NCBI GenBank assembly: GCA_949775045.1
Contig: OX459110.1
Location: 13,453,452-13,517,451 of the forward strand
Reading direction: 5' to 3'
DNA from: Metridium senile
Taxonomy: Eukaryota; Cnidaria; Anthozoa; Actiniaria; Metridiidae
Length of the DNA: 64,000 nucleotides
Shown here: positions 23,085 through 33,790 of the stretch, one piece after another
How the letters are laid out: the number at the start of each line of letters is the position of its first letter
How positions within the stretch are numbered: position 1 is the first letter of the stretch
The notes under the pieces: generated by a model
What the model was told of the DNA's origin: nothing
What the model saw: the letters and a program-made list of their open reading frames with translations, nothing else
The model's database searches: none
Position numbers and translations under genes: made by a program

Positions 23085-23862
23085 TGTAAATGTTTTCTTA
23101 CGCATACTAACGCAGTCTAACGTATGAGGCTTGTACTTCTAAAAGTTTTCTTACGCATACTAACGCAGTCTAATTACGTACGAGTCTTGTAATTATAAAA
23201 GTTTTCTTACGCATACTAACGCAGTCTAACGTACGAGTCTTGTAATTATAAAAGTTTTCTTACGCATACTAACGCAGTCTAACGTACGAGTCTTGTAATT
23301 ATAAAAGTTTTCTTATGCATACTAACGCAGTCTAACGTACGAGTCTTGTAATTATAAAAGTTTTCTTATGCATACTAACGCAGTCTAACGTACGAGTCTT
23401 GTAATTATAAAAGTTTTCTTATGCATACTAACGCAGTCTAACGTACGAGTCTTGTAATTATAAAAGTTTTCTTATGCATACTAACGCAGTCTAACGTACG
23501 AGTCTTGTAATTATAAAAGTTTTCTTATGCATACTAACGCAGTCTAACGTACGAGTCTTGTAATTATAAAAGTTTTCTTATGCATACTAACGCAGTCTAA
23601 CGTACGAGTCTTGTAATTATAAAAGTTTTCTTATGCATACTAACGCAGTCTAACGTACGAGTCTTGTAATTATAAAAGTTTTCTTATGCATACTAACGCA
23701 GTCTAACGTACGAGTCTTGTAATTATAAAAGTTTTCTTATGCATACTAACGCAGTCTAACGTACGAGTCTTGTAATTATAAAAGTTTTCTTATGCATACT
23801 AACGCAGTCTAACGTACGAGTCTTGTAATTATAAAAGTTTTCTTACGCATACTTACGTTATC
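23085..23862. repeat. 53-bp tandem array, about 14 units
   Basis: The unit AACGTACGAGTCTTGTAATT, ATAAAAGTTTTCTTATGCAT, ACTAACGCAGTCT is almost identical in at least ten consecutive copies. Edge units differ (ACGCATAC in place of ATGCATAC), as expected for homogenisation in the centre. Confidence 0.95.
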
Positions 23863-23884
23863 TAGTATATCAGAATGATAAATA

Positions 23885-23962
23885 GAAACTAGCTAAGTTA
23901 GCTAGTAAACTAGTATAGGCTGCGTCGGTGTTTGATATAAACGAAGCCCTTCGTCGGAGTAT
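23885..23962. repeat. R135 copy with internal deletion
   Basis: It starts AACTAGCTAAGTTAGCTAGT, runs to TTGATATAAACGA and jumps directly to AGCCCTTCGTCGGAGTA. The middle of the element, including one strand of the hammerhead-like fold, is missing. Confidence 0.75.
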
Positions 23963-24370
23963 TAATATGTACAGTTATTATATCAAGATAATGTTGGGAT
24001 TTTTATGGTTTTCTCAAACACATTGTTTTGATGCGTATATAGGGTATAGTATCATTTCATCTAAATAATAGTGCTTTTTCTTTTTTCAAAAACGCATACA
24101 ATAAACAACACCGCTACCGCCAGTGCTTACCGCAAAGTAAACACCCCGCAACAAAACCTATGGTTACCAAAGTAAGAAATCTACATCAAAGAAAAAAGTT
24201 AGTATACGCCTCGGTAATGAAATAATGTCACTAAACTGAAATAAAAAACTGAAATCACTGAAATATCACTTTTTCTATTTTCATACGGTGCATTTTTTAC
24301 AATTTTAAATATCACAAAAGATTAATCGGTCAGTAACAGTATCTCTTACGGTGCATAAGTTACCATTAAG

Positions 24371-24424
24371 AGTGAATGGTCTGATCCCAGGTGTAATCGA
24401 TGTAGATGAGGCATGATCGTCCGT
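24371..24424. mobile_element. Penelope-like element terminal fragment
   Basis: AGAGTGAATGGTCTGATCCC, AGGTGTAATCGATGTAGATG and AGGCATGATCGTCC are identical to 53806-53859, next to the complete Penelope-like ORF. This marks one terminus of that family and shows a severely truncated second copy. Confidence 0.8.
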
Positions 24425-24484
24425 CCAGTTACCATTGTACTCCAAAGAGGGATTAACATATCCTAAACTATGTAAAATAAAAAT

Positions 24485-24550
24485 GGAAACTAGCGAGTAA
24501 ACTAGTATAGGCTGCGTCGATGTTTGATGTAAACGATAGCTAATATAATG
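24485..24550. repeat. R135 left-half fragment
   Basis: GGAAACTAGCGAGTAAACTA, TAGGCTGCGTCGATGTTTGA and TAAACGATAGCTAATATAAT are present; the right half is absent. Confidence 0.75.
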
Positions 24551-24774
24551 AATTTTGTTTTTATTAGGTTTTTCAGTTAGGTTTTTATTTTTTTGTTACA
24601 AATTTCTTTATATTACCTATGTAAAATAATAAAACTCTTTTTCATGCGAAAGGCTTTGAGTAACTAACTACATTGCACGACCGCAGAGAAGCGAAGGGTA
24701 AGAGTTTCGCCTCCAAGCTGTGCCAGGAGAACCCCTGTATCAAGCCGTATACTAAGTAAAAAGCGCGTACTACT

Positions 24775-25135
24775 CATTAAGATCTGCAAGTGATGTTACC
24801 ATGGGATCTGCAACAACTTGTTTTTTATTGACCTGTTGTATTATCGAGTTGGCTTTAAGGGACAGCCAGTGCTTACCGCAAGGTAAACACTCCACAACAA
24901 AACCTATGGTTACCAAAGTAACAAATCAACATCCAAGTAGAAAAAGCACGCAGTACTCATTAAGATCTGCAAGTGATGTTACCGTGGGGTCTGCAACAAC
25001 TTGTTTTTTATTGACCTGTTGTATTATTGAGTTGGCTTTAAGGGACAGCCAGTGCTTACCGCAAGGTAAACACTCCACAACAAAACCTATGGTTACCAAA
25101 GTAACAAATCTACATCCAAGTAGATACTCATTAAG
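24775..25135. repeat. Tandem repeat of about 180 bp, two units
   Basis: AAGATCTGCAAGTGATGTTA, CTTGTTTTTTATTGACCTGT, CAGCCAGTGCTTACCGCAAG and AACAAAACCTATGGTTACCA recur about 180 bp apart. Partial copies lie at about 24110-24190 and 25835-25890. The 121-codon ORF over it is a repeat artefact. Confidence 0.8.
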
Positions 25136-25499
25136 ATATAATAGTTTAATTACCTGTAGATATTAGATCTGAAAAATCAATTAAGATTTTCAAAGAAAAA
25201 TCATCTAAATACTTTTTGGACATGTATATTATCTCTTCCTAGAGCTTATTTGAAGGTGAAATTACATTTTATGTATTCTCTATATTATATTTAATTTCTT
25301 ATATTATGTATTATTCAAATTTTTAGATATATCATATGTCTTTTTATCAATATTATTATTTAATCTATTCTTAGTTCTATACAATTTATTTAATATTATT
25401 CCCTAGAAGGCCCAGTGTAAGATTAGCTATGCTAAACTGGTGTATTTTTTAAATACTTTTTAAACCTTCTTTAAATAAAGTTCATCCATCAATCAATTA

Positions 25500-25718
25500 C
25501 AGTGCGAATCGAAAAACCGTGGGCACCAAGAAATATTAAAAAAAAAAATCATTTATTGTTCGTTGAACAACTCACAAACAACTCTAACTACATAAGGTTT
25601 ATCATACTACACATCAGTCAAACTTCTTGCGATGATATAGTTGTTTCTGAGTTGTTTGACGAACAAAAATCGATTTCTAAAATGTTTCTGGGTGCCCACG
25701 GTTTTTTGATTCGCACTG
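25500..25718. mobile_element. TA-flanked MITE (Tc1/mariner-like TIRs)
   Basis: The ends are CAGTGCGAATCGAAAAACCG and, at the right, CGGTTTTTTGATTCGCACTG, giving inverted repeats of about 28 bp that run on into GGGCACC. Both sides are flanked by TA (25498-25499 and 25719-25720), the usual target duplication of Tc1/mariner elements. The 219-bp interior has no transposase. Confidence 0.8.
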
Positions 25719-25739
25719 TAAGATCTGCAAGTGATGTTT

Positions 25740-25830
25740 ATTTATTTTTTCTTATTTAGCTCTTCCTTCATGCGAAGGCAGGGACACCACAACAGCTTTC
25801 GCCAATTACTGTGGGCCCTGTAGTATGCCC
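25740..25830 (-). mobile_element. 3' fragment of the SINE found at 57217-57563
   Basis: TTCATGCGAAGGCAGGGACA, CCACAACAGCTTTCGCCAAT and TACTGTGGGCCCTGTAGTAT match 57237-57303. Only the tail half of the SINE is present. Confidence 0.7.
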
Positions 25831-26277
25831 TGATGTTACCTGCAATACCTAGTTTTTTATTGACCTGTTGTATTATCGAGTTGGCTTAGCAACCGATACG
25901 TACACTAGTATTATTAATTAATAGTTATTGTCATTCGTTTGTGGTTCATTGTTAGGTACAGTTGCCTAAATTAAAACCTAACAATGCCATTGAACGTTAT
26001 AACGGGCTTCAACGATAATAACTTTCAATGACGACGCTGAATAAGACATTAATTAAATTTAAATGCTAAATTAGAACCTTGCAAAGTTTTTCAAGGCCAC
26101 AATACAGCAATATATAGCAACTTGATGCTCACTTTTCAAGATGGCGCCCTTCATTGTCAACCGGAACAGTAAAAGCTTGTATTCAACTATTTCTAGTAAT
26201 AAACACGGTTGGCTGATTGATAATGTAAGCTTACTCGGTGCGATGAGAAAAGCTACTTTTCTTGACCTGCTCTGCAT

Positions 26278-26432
26278 GTCAGTGAGTCATTGAGTCAGTC
26301 AGTCAGTCCAGTCAGTCATTCAACCAGCCAGTCAGTCAGTGAGTCAGTCAGTCAGTAATTGAGTCAGTCAGTCAGTCAGCCAGTCATTCAACCAGCCAGT
26401 CAGTGAATCAGTCAGCTACTCAGTTAGTCAAG
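26278..26432. repeat. (AGTC)n microsatellite
   Basis: CAGTCAGTCAGTCAG runs are interrupted by ATTCAACCAGC. This is low-complexity sequence. Confidence 0.85.
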
Positions 26433-26449
26433 CGGTCAAAGAATAAGAA

Positions 26450-27160
26450 ATGTAAAAAAATACTTATGAGTAACAATGAAACTAATATAAAACAGCGTGT
26501 TAAGTTAGCAATCGTGAGTCCGTCACCCCTTTTTTACGTCGTATGAACAATAACAATACTAGGTACAGACTCCAAAAAGGTTACAACGCTATATCGTGAG
26601 TTCAACACTCACTTTTTACGGTGTATGAGCAACCAAAATATATGAAACACTATAAAAACGTGGGTGAAACACTAACATTTACGGAGCATGACTTCAAATA
26701 ATACTAAACACTCAATCGTGAAAAGCCTCGCCCGTAACATATCCGCTAAATGGCCACGCTATTTGGTCGAAATGAGCCGAAAGAACTCCCGCAGTTAAAA
26801 CGTTACAAACAGACAATCAAAACGTGTTTTCAACTGCTTGTTGATCATACAACATACTCACTGGAGCTTTGTGTTATGGGTCAGGTATTTGCAACACGTG
26901 GAACCACTACGGGGTCCTGTTTTTTTTAATATAACGTATACACTAACCATTTGATTATAGTAGAAATACACAAGTGAATTATTGTATTGGTCTAGAAATT
27001 CACACTATTTCTCGATAATCACCTACAGCGTTTCGCGTGCTTTTAGAAATAAGAAATGATTATTTTTACTTCAAAAAAGCTGGTTATTTTTAGTTTTTTG
27101 AAATAATCACTTTTGTATTCATATTAAAACACTTATCCAACTCAAGCTCAGTGAATATTA
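26450..27160. other. No gene seen; decayed 73-bp-like words
   Basis: CACTTTTTACGGTGTATGAG and CACTAACATTTACGGAG words near 26560-26700 vaguely recall the R135 and 73-bp repeats. No coding region is seen. Confidence 0.35.
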
Positions 27161-27166
27161 AGCACT

Positions 27167-27299
27167 TAATGACTGGTCCCGAGGGAAACAGTTAGTTTTG
27201 TTTCCCGAGAATCGCAATGTTTCCCAAGGCTCCGGCCGAGGGAAACATTGAGATTCGAGGGAAACAAAACTAACTGATTTCCCGAGGGATCAGTCATTA
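27167..27299. mobile_element. Palindromic foldback element
   Basis: TAATGACTGGTCCCGAGGGA, AACAGTTAGTTTTGTTTCCC and AGAATC pair with the right arm, which ends GGGATCAGTCATTA. The loop contains CTCCGGCCGAG. It has no ORF. Confidence 0.75.
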
Positions 27300-27894
27300 C
27301 ATGTTTTATTATATACCCTATTCAAACTAAGAAACATTTTCTCTCCATTTTGAATTTTTTTTATTTACGTGGATTTATTTCCCTCCACGTGACGTGCTCT
27401 CGACCAATAAGAAAACGAGTTTGAATAGGATATATAATATTGGTGAATGATAACCTTGACTCTGTCTGGTCATTACTTACTAATATTAACTTTGCCTTCA
27501 GCAAATAATTGCTAAATATTGAGTGGAGGTGAACATTAATTGAGTCTTCTCCATCCTTTTTATGACATTTTTTCACCCTTTTTTTCTTCCTTCTTTAGTA
27601 TTTACATTTCTCTCTATAGTTTTCTGTTAATGCCAGTTCTCCGAAATTTTCTTTGGTTTAGACAGCACTACACCTATTTCAAAAAGGTTATCCAAGGCAA
27701 TAGGTCATTCAGAGATATCAAGAAATGATAAGCATACACCTATTTCAAAAAGGTTATACAAGGCGATAGGTCGTTCCAAGACGGAAAGGAATTCTAGCCT
27801 CTACATCTATCTCTCTCGAATCGCAACGGGAGAGACTTGCTAGCAGGGAAGTATGCAAGGAACTGCAACAGTTACAACTAAATCAAATACAAAT

Positions 27895-28056
27895 GGAAAC
27901 TATCAAGTAAACTAGTATAGGCTGCGTCGGTGTTTGAGTGATATAAGCGATAGGTAATATAATGAAATTTGTAACACCGTAAAATATGATGACTTAACTT
28001 TACTGACGTTTCGAGCTTTAGCCCTTCGTCGTTGCTTTTACTCCGTCGGAGTAAAA
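27895..28056. repeat. R135 full copy with a local duplication
   Basis: The right end reads CCCTTCGTCGTTGCTTTTAC then TCCGTCGGAGTAAAAATC. A short insertion therefore splits the hammerhead-like core. Confidence 0.8.
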
Positions 28057-28705
28057 ATCATTTAAATCAAACACAATTAATCAAATGATAATAACTAACT
28101 TTACAGCTTATTTTCCTTAATTATAATAAATTGAATGTAATCTCATCTTATCACGTGACATAACGTTCGCAAAGCTAATTATGATTATTATCAATGCATC
28201 ACTGAGGTCACGGAAACATTCCAAAAGGACTGGGAATAATTTAACGACCGACTTCTTAACAACTACCTCGGTTAAATTCAATACTTCTCGTTACTTATTA
28301 CTAAAAGTGCTAATATAAAATCAAGAAGTTTTTTACGTGCAACAAGTCTTCTACCCTACCCCCCGTATGGCCTAGCCAATCATAACCCCAGGGGGTCGAT
28401 GCGTGGGGTTATTTGTGTCTCAGGATAAAATTAGCTCGAAAACTACCAAACCGTAAATTTAGTGTGCCGAGCAGTATGCGGAAATCACTCTTAATATTAC
28501 TCGTGCAATGATAGGAGGAACTTCGGTCGATAACACACAGTAGTGACCTTGGTACCTGCTTGTAAATTATAAACATTGTTTGTTCTCTTATGATTGGTTA
28601 ATATTCGGTCTATTATTTGCGTTATTGACCTGGCTATTGTTAAAAAGAGGTACCTGCATGTTAACGTTAACCTATACTGTTTATAAGTTAATCGCATCTA
28701 ATAGA

Positions 28706-28848
28706 AATAGAAACTAGCGAGTAAACTAGTATAGGCTGCGTCGGTGTTTGATATAAACGATAGGTAATGGAATGAAAGTTGTAACACCGTAAAAAATGTT
28801 GACTCAACTTTACTGACGTTTCGAGCTTTAGCCCTTCGTCGGAGTAAA
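28706..28848. repeat. R135 full copy
   Basis: The copy runs from GAAACTAGCGAGTAAACTAG to TCGTCGGAGTAAAAGAG. It keeps TTTACTGACGTTTCGAGC and CTTCGTCGGAGTAAA, so the minus-strand hammerhead-like fold is complete apart from the fourth core position. Confidence 0.85.
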
Positions 28849-28962
28849 AGAGTTAGACCACCTATTATAGGTATTGCAGAGGTTGAAATAATGGTGGTAG
28901 ATACAGGCCTGTGCTTTTTAATGAAAAACAGGTCATAATTCATAAATGACTTCATATTTCAA

Positions 28963-29072
28963 TAGGTAATAGAACGAAATTTGTAACGCCATAAAAAAAT
29001 GCTACCTTAATTTTACTAATGTTTCAAGCTTTAGCCCTTTCGAGCCTTTAGCCCTTCGTCGGAGTAAAAACT
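28963..29072. repeat. R135 right-half fragment with short internal duplication
   Basis: ATAGGTAATAGAACGAAATT leads into TTACTAATGTTTCAAGCTTT. The segment AGCCTTTAGCCCTT is duplicated before CGTCGGAGTAAAAA. Confidence 0.7.
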
Positions 29073-29099
29073 TTGTGTGGCTTTCATGAGGTTAAAACA

Positions 29100-29760
29100 A
29101 GTTCTGATTCTTAGATCATTTCACATTTATATTACTGTTCTCTGATTGGTCAGTTTGAGGTAGATACTGAGTAATCGGCATTGCCCACTAACTAATGCTA
29201 ATCACTTGCCTAGTGTTGTTTTTATATGATAATGGTTGGTTTACAAGTTCTCTGTCTTCTGATTGGTCAATTTACGGTCAATAATCTATAATCTTACTAG
29301 TGGCCATACTTCATACTTTGCGGTCCATAATAAAAAGTACCAAATATAAGTCCAGAGTAGTCCCAAATTATCTAATGTAAATCTTTTCTGATTGGTCAAT
29401 TTGCAGTCAATAATCTAGAGTAGCGACCACTAACTGTTTGTTAATCTTATAACTAGTGGCCATACTTCATACTTTGAGTTCCACAATGAATAGTATCAAA
29501 TATAAGTCGTTTGCCCTAAATTACCTGATGTAAATGTTTTCTGATTGGTCAATTTGCGGTCAATAATCTAGAGTAGGGACCACTAACTGTTTGTTAATCT
29601 TACTCATTAGTGGCCATACTTCATACTTTGAGGTCCATAAAAAATAGTATCAAACGATAGGTAATATAATGAAATTTGTATCAAAATATATAAAATAAAA
29701 ATAGTATCAAATATAAGTCCTTTGCCCCAAATTATATCATGTAAATGTATTCGGATTGCG
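29100..29760. repeat. Tandem repeat of about 135-205 bp, 4 diverged units
   Basis: TCTGATTGGTCAATTTGCGG, TCAATAATCTAGAGTAG and GTGGCCATACTTCATACTTT recur near 29255, 29388, 29540 and 29750. An R135 fragment (GATAGGTAATATAATGAAAT) is inserted at about 29655. Confidence 0.75.
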
Positions 29761-29856
29761 GTCAATAATCTTCAACATAGACCGCCATCTGCTTGTTAAT
29801 CGTCAAGTTGGTATGATTTATTCCTTATTAAAACATAACACCAGTTGGAACAATAG

Positions 29857-30254
29857 TTGATTTTTTAATAAGTAGCTGAACAGAAAGGAAGGATTAAAGC
29901 AGATAAAAACAACCGATTGTCATGAACCACAAGAACATTCAATTAGGGGCCGACCAATTTAACTTTTGAGGGGGTTGGGTGGGTGATTTTGAAAAGAAAT
30001 TTCCTGCATGGCTCGAAAAAAATTTCCTGCAAGCCAAATCGCCACTGAAATCTTTGCTTTTCTATAAAATAAATTCCGTGCGCATGCCAGCGGGCTAAAA
30101 AAAATTCCCTGCAAGGACCAAATCACCCCCCCCCCCCCCCCCCCAAAAGTTAAATGGTCGGCCCCTAATTGAATGTTCTTGTGGTTCATGACAATCGGTT
30201 GTTTTTATCTGCTTTAATCCTTCCTTTCTGTTCAGCTACTTATTAAAAAATCAA
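29857..30254. mobile_element. Long, nearly perfect inverted repeat of about 400 bp
   Basis: The left arm TTGATTTTTTAATAAGTAGC continues for about 120 bp to AGGGGCCGACCAATTTAACT. The right arm (about 30132-30254) mirrors it through TCGGCCCCTAATTGAATGTT to TATTAAAAAATCAA. The outer 90 bp of each arm look almost identical, so it is young. The centre has a C-only run at 30126-30144 and a diverged internal inverted pair (AAATTTCCTGCA and its relatives). Confidence 0.8.
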
Positions 30255-30491
30255 ATGGTCCACCCCTTAGTGCCATTATTTAATGTTTTCTTAGTTTTTT
30301 TCTGATCAAATCAAATGAAAATCACTTCCGTTCAAGTTTTTGAAATATCAGACAAACATCAACATACAGTCTTTCTCAAGACTACACTCAACCTGATAAC
30401 CTGGCAGAATTCAGCATCATCTGGGTCGAAACCATTCAAACGACAGTTAATTACTAACAACAACGACAAACCAACGCAACGCAACGCAACA

Positions 30492-31075
30492 ACGATTGCG
30501 TTGTGTCCTTGTGCAAGACACTTTACTCTATAATGTGCCTCGTCTTCTCGGAGAAGGACTTAAAGCCGGAGGTCCCGTCTGCCTTCACTCTAATGCGAGT
30601 ACGTTGTGTCCTTGTGCAAGACACTTTACTCTATAATGTGCCTCGTCTTCTCGGAGAAGGACATAAAGCCGGAGGTCCCGTCTGCCTTCACTCTAATGCG
30701 AGTACGTTGTGTCCTTGTGCAAGACACTTTACTCTATAATGTGCCTCGTCTTCTCGGAGAAGGACATAAAGCCGGAGGTCCCGTCTGCCTTCACTCTAAT
30801 GCGAGTACGTTGTGTCCTTGTGCAAGACACTTTACTCTATAATGTGCCTCGTCTTCTCGGATAAGGACGTAAAGCCGGAGGTCCCATCTGCATGCCTTCA
30901 CTCTAACTTCCTATATAACGTGGACGTAAAAGACCCTGTTGTGCTATTCGAAAAGAGCCAGGGATTGTCTCCCGACATAACAGTCAGATCTCAGTACGGG
31001 GCTTACACAGTAATTGGCGTAAGCCTTAAGCTTCGTATGAAGGAAAAGCTAATAAAACAAAATAAAATAAAATAA
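30492..31075 (+). mobile_element. SINE copy with a 103-bp internal tandem expansion
   Basis: The body (GCGTTGTGTCCTTGTGCAAG to TTCACTCTAATGCGAGTAC) is repeated four times at exactly 103-bp spacing. It is followed by a single 3' part (TATAACGTGGACGTAAAAGA to GGAAAAGCTAATAAAACAAA). The minus-strand copy at 57217-57563 has the same order without amplification. No tRNA-like head is readable here, so it is 5' truncated. Confidence 0.8.
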
Positions 31076-31429
31076 CCAAAACAATCACAACTTAAAAAAT
31101 ACGAAACACCGAGAGTACTCATCATCATCATTAATCTTTCTTGAATTCCTTTTTCTCCAAACACAAAAACAATCACATCTGACATATTTCCATCTATTAT
31201 ATCGCGTTTAATCATGTTAACTCGTGTCGTAATTGGCTAACGCCAAGATTGGAGACAACTAATTTAAAATATCATAAACCTCTCGTGGCCTATCCGCCCA
31301 CTTTGTGCAAAAAACCCTCGCACGCTTACAATAAACTTTAGACGAAAGGTAAAAGTAGAATTTTCGGTCCACTGCCCGCACGAATAAACCCCTGGCAAAG
31401 GTAAGCATTTTTAAATTACAAAGCTAGTA

Positions 31430-31915
31430 CATAAAATACACGGAATGTAGTAAAGGCACTGGATGTTAGTATTGAAGAGGACAAACGAGTGAAGTTGGAG
31501 TTTTGAGTATACTAATATTTCGAGTAATGTTACAGAGAATTTCACAGAAGTGCACGGAATTCTTGAATAACTGAGTAAAGACACGAAACTCACGGAATGT
31601 AGGTAATTACGGCACTGGATGTCAGTATTGCAGAGGAAAAAAGAGGGAAGTTAAGGTACAGCTAAAAGTAAAATAAATTTTCGAGTTACAGAGAATACCA
31701 CCTAAGTGCACGAAATTCTTGAACAACAGAGTAAAAACACGAAACTCACGGAATGTAGGTAAGGCACTGGATATAAGCATTGCAGAGGGGTAAAAAAAGG
31801 AAGTTAAGGCGGAGCTCTATAAATACACTAAATTTTAGAGTTACTGAGAATATCACGAAATTTTTGAACGACAGAGTAAAAACACGAAACTCACGGAATG
31901 TATATGCAGTGCATA
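31430..31915. repeat. Tandem repeat of about 150 bp, 3 units
   Basis: ACACGAAACTCACGGAATGT, AGGCACTGGATGTTAGTATT and GTTACAGAGAAT recur near 31440, 31580 and 31735, with a truncated fourth at 31880. Confidence 0.75.
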
Positions 31916-31919
31916 ACGG

Positions 31920-32740
31920 GATGCATTAGAAATTTAAACATGCAAAAATAAAATACAACCCCCAAAATGAACGAAATAACATAACGCAAGAGAGAAAAAG
32001 TTAACCTTGAATGAAAAAAATGTGGCTCGCAGATTCCCCTAAGAAATAAAAGGTCAATAAAATGCTACTAAAGCTAAAGACTACACTAGTTTGATGTAAA
32101 GTAAACGTTAAGATCTGACTCGTAATGCCACCCCAGGGGTCCTATACTAATCTACGTTAAACCAAAGGCACGCGTAAACAGTACATGATTAAAATGTAAA
32201 CGCGGTTCGTACGTAAACGCATTATCATCTCATACATATTCATGTTCTTTACAATGATTCGCATGTACAAAGTTTACAGGAATGTTACGTTAACGTAGCT
32301 GATTTACGTAAGAAAAACCGTATGAATGTGCGATTTTTCTAATACACGGCGTAGTCTCCTACGCTGTCGAGCTTGTGATACCCTGGGTACCCTAGCCTGA
32401 GTAATGAAACGCAAATGAGGATATCTTTTGCGTATAAAGCGACAGAACCATCTAACGTGTTTGTGAGGTATTTAATAGCAAATATATTTTGATTGATTGC
32501 TGTCAATCATTTTGATCCTCTATACTGTCAGTTGGCTGTCTAAAAGCAGTCTACTGACTGACATATGTCAATCATGATTTATGTACACAATACCAGCAGA
32601 TTTAAAACTGTTGCCAGTTAAACACTCAAGAATGAATGGCAAGACTAAAAGACATGTGGCTCAACTTAGTAGAATTGAATATTTTGAAATATGTATTTCA
32701 TTGTTAGAATTATAGAAATATAAAGACTAGAAGATAATTA
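31920..32740. other. No gene or clear repeat seen
   Basis: Ordinary AT-rich intergenic sequence. There is no ORF above background. Confidence 0.4.
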
Positions 32741-32951
32741 TTACAGCACGAGGCGCAAAAGTATGACCACATTTAATGTATTTGCATACTTCTATGCACG
32801 AGAGTTTGAACTTTAAACAGACACATTTGATGTGAAGTTGTCTGATTTTACCAAATTAGGTGTGCAAAAACTCGTTTCGCAGCATAAAGTCTGTGCATAG
32901 AAATATGCAAATATATTTAAAGTGGTCATACTTTTGCGCGTCGCGCTGTAA
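32741..32951. mobile_element. Foldback MITE, about 211 bp
   Basis: The left end TTACAGCACGAGGCGCAAAA and the right end TTTTGCGCGTCGCGCTGTAA are inverted repeats that continue through GTATGACCAC. Inner text (TATTTGCATACTTCTATGCA) also pairs. A partial relative lies near 60920-60995 (AGAGTGACCACCGCTAATGT to GCATTACAGTAATTA). Confidence 0.75.
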
Positions 32952-33480
32952 TCATCATTATTATTATTATCATTATTTTCAGCATAAGAGAAGAAGTAAT
33001 ACCATTATCTTTACTGTTAACATTATTGTCATCATAATCAATATCACCATAATTACCAGCTTTATCATCATCATTAACATCTTCATCATCATCATTGCAA
33101 TCATAATCATCATCATAACCATCATCATCATCATTGACATGTTCATCATCATCATTGCAATCATAATCATCATCATCATTGCCATCATCATCATTACAAC
33201 CATAATCATTAACATCTCCATCGCCATCATCATTGACATGTTCATCATCATCATTGCAATCATAATCATCATCATCACCATCGTTATCATCATTGACATG
33301 TTCATAATCATCATTGCAATCATAATTACATCATCATCATCGCCATCATCTTCATTACAACCATAATCATTAACATCTCCATTGACATCTTCATCATCAT
33401 TGCCATCATTAATTATCATCATCATAATCATTACCATCATTTCAATCATAATTATCATCATCAACGCTGCCTTTATTAGT
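32952..33480. repeat. (ATC)n-rich tract
   Basis: Imperfect ATC and ATT triplets with a higher-order unit of about 60-110 bp (TTGACATGTTCATCATCATC). ORFs on both strands (Ile-rich, Met-rich) are simple-sequence artefacts. Confidence 0.9.
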
Positions 33481-33790
33481 ATTAGAAAATATCTATTTTA
33501 CACCATTAATTTTGCATTGCATTCTAGAAATACCATAAGAATGTTATATAAGAATGCTTGTAATAGAAAATTATTATAATTATCATTACCATGATTAGAC
33601 TCATTAGTATAATCTAACCATATAAAAGTCATGCAAGGCATTTTAACACAATGTTAAACTTAAACTCACACTCCTTTGAATCCTTTTCATGCATTTTTGA
33701 GTGTTCCGCTGTCAACGTTTTTAAAAATGCTGTCAACTGTCACCTGGCTTTCACTGTCTAAAATAGATTTCATCTCATCTTCCTTCTATC

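Noticed and set aside
26071..26277. 68-codon minus-strand ORF as an exon between ASCL and TMEM9 (for example an AKIP1 orthologue)
   Set aside because: I recognise no similarity in the peptide and no matching exon nearby.
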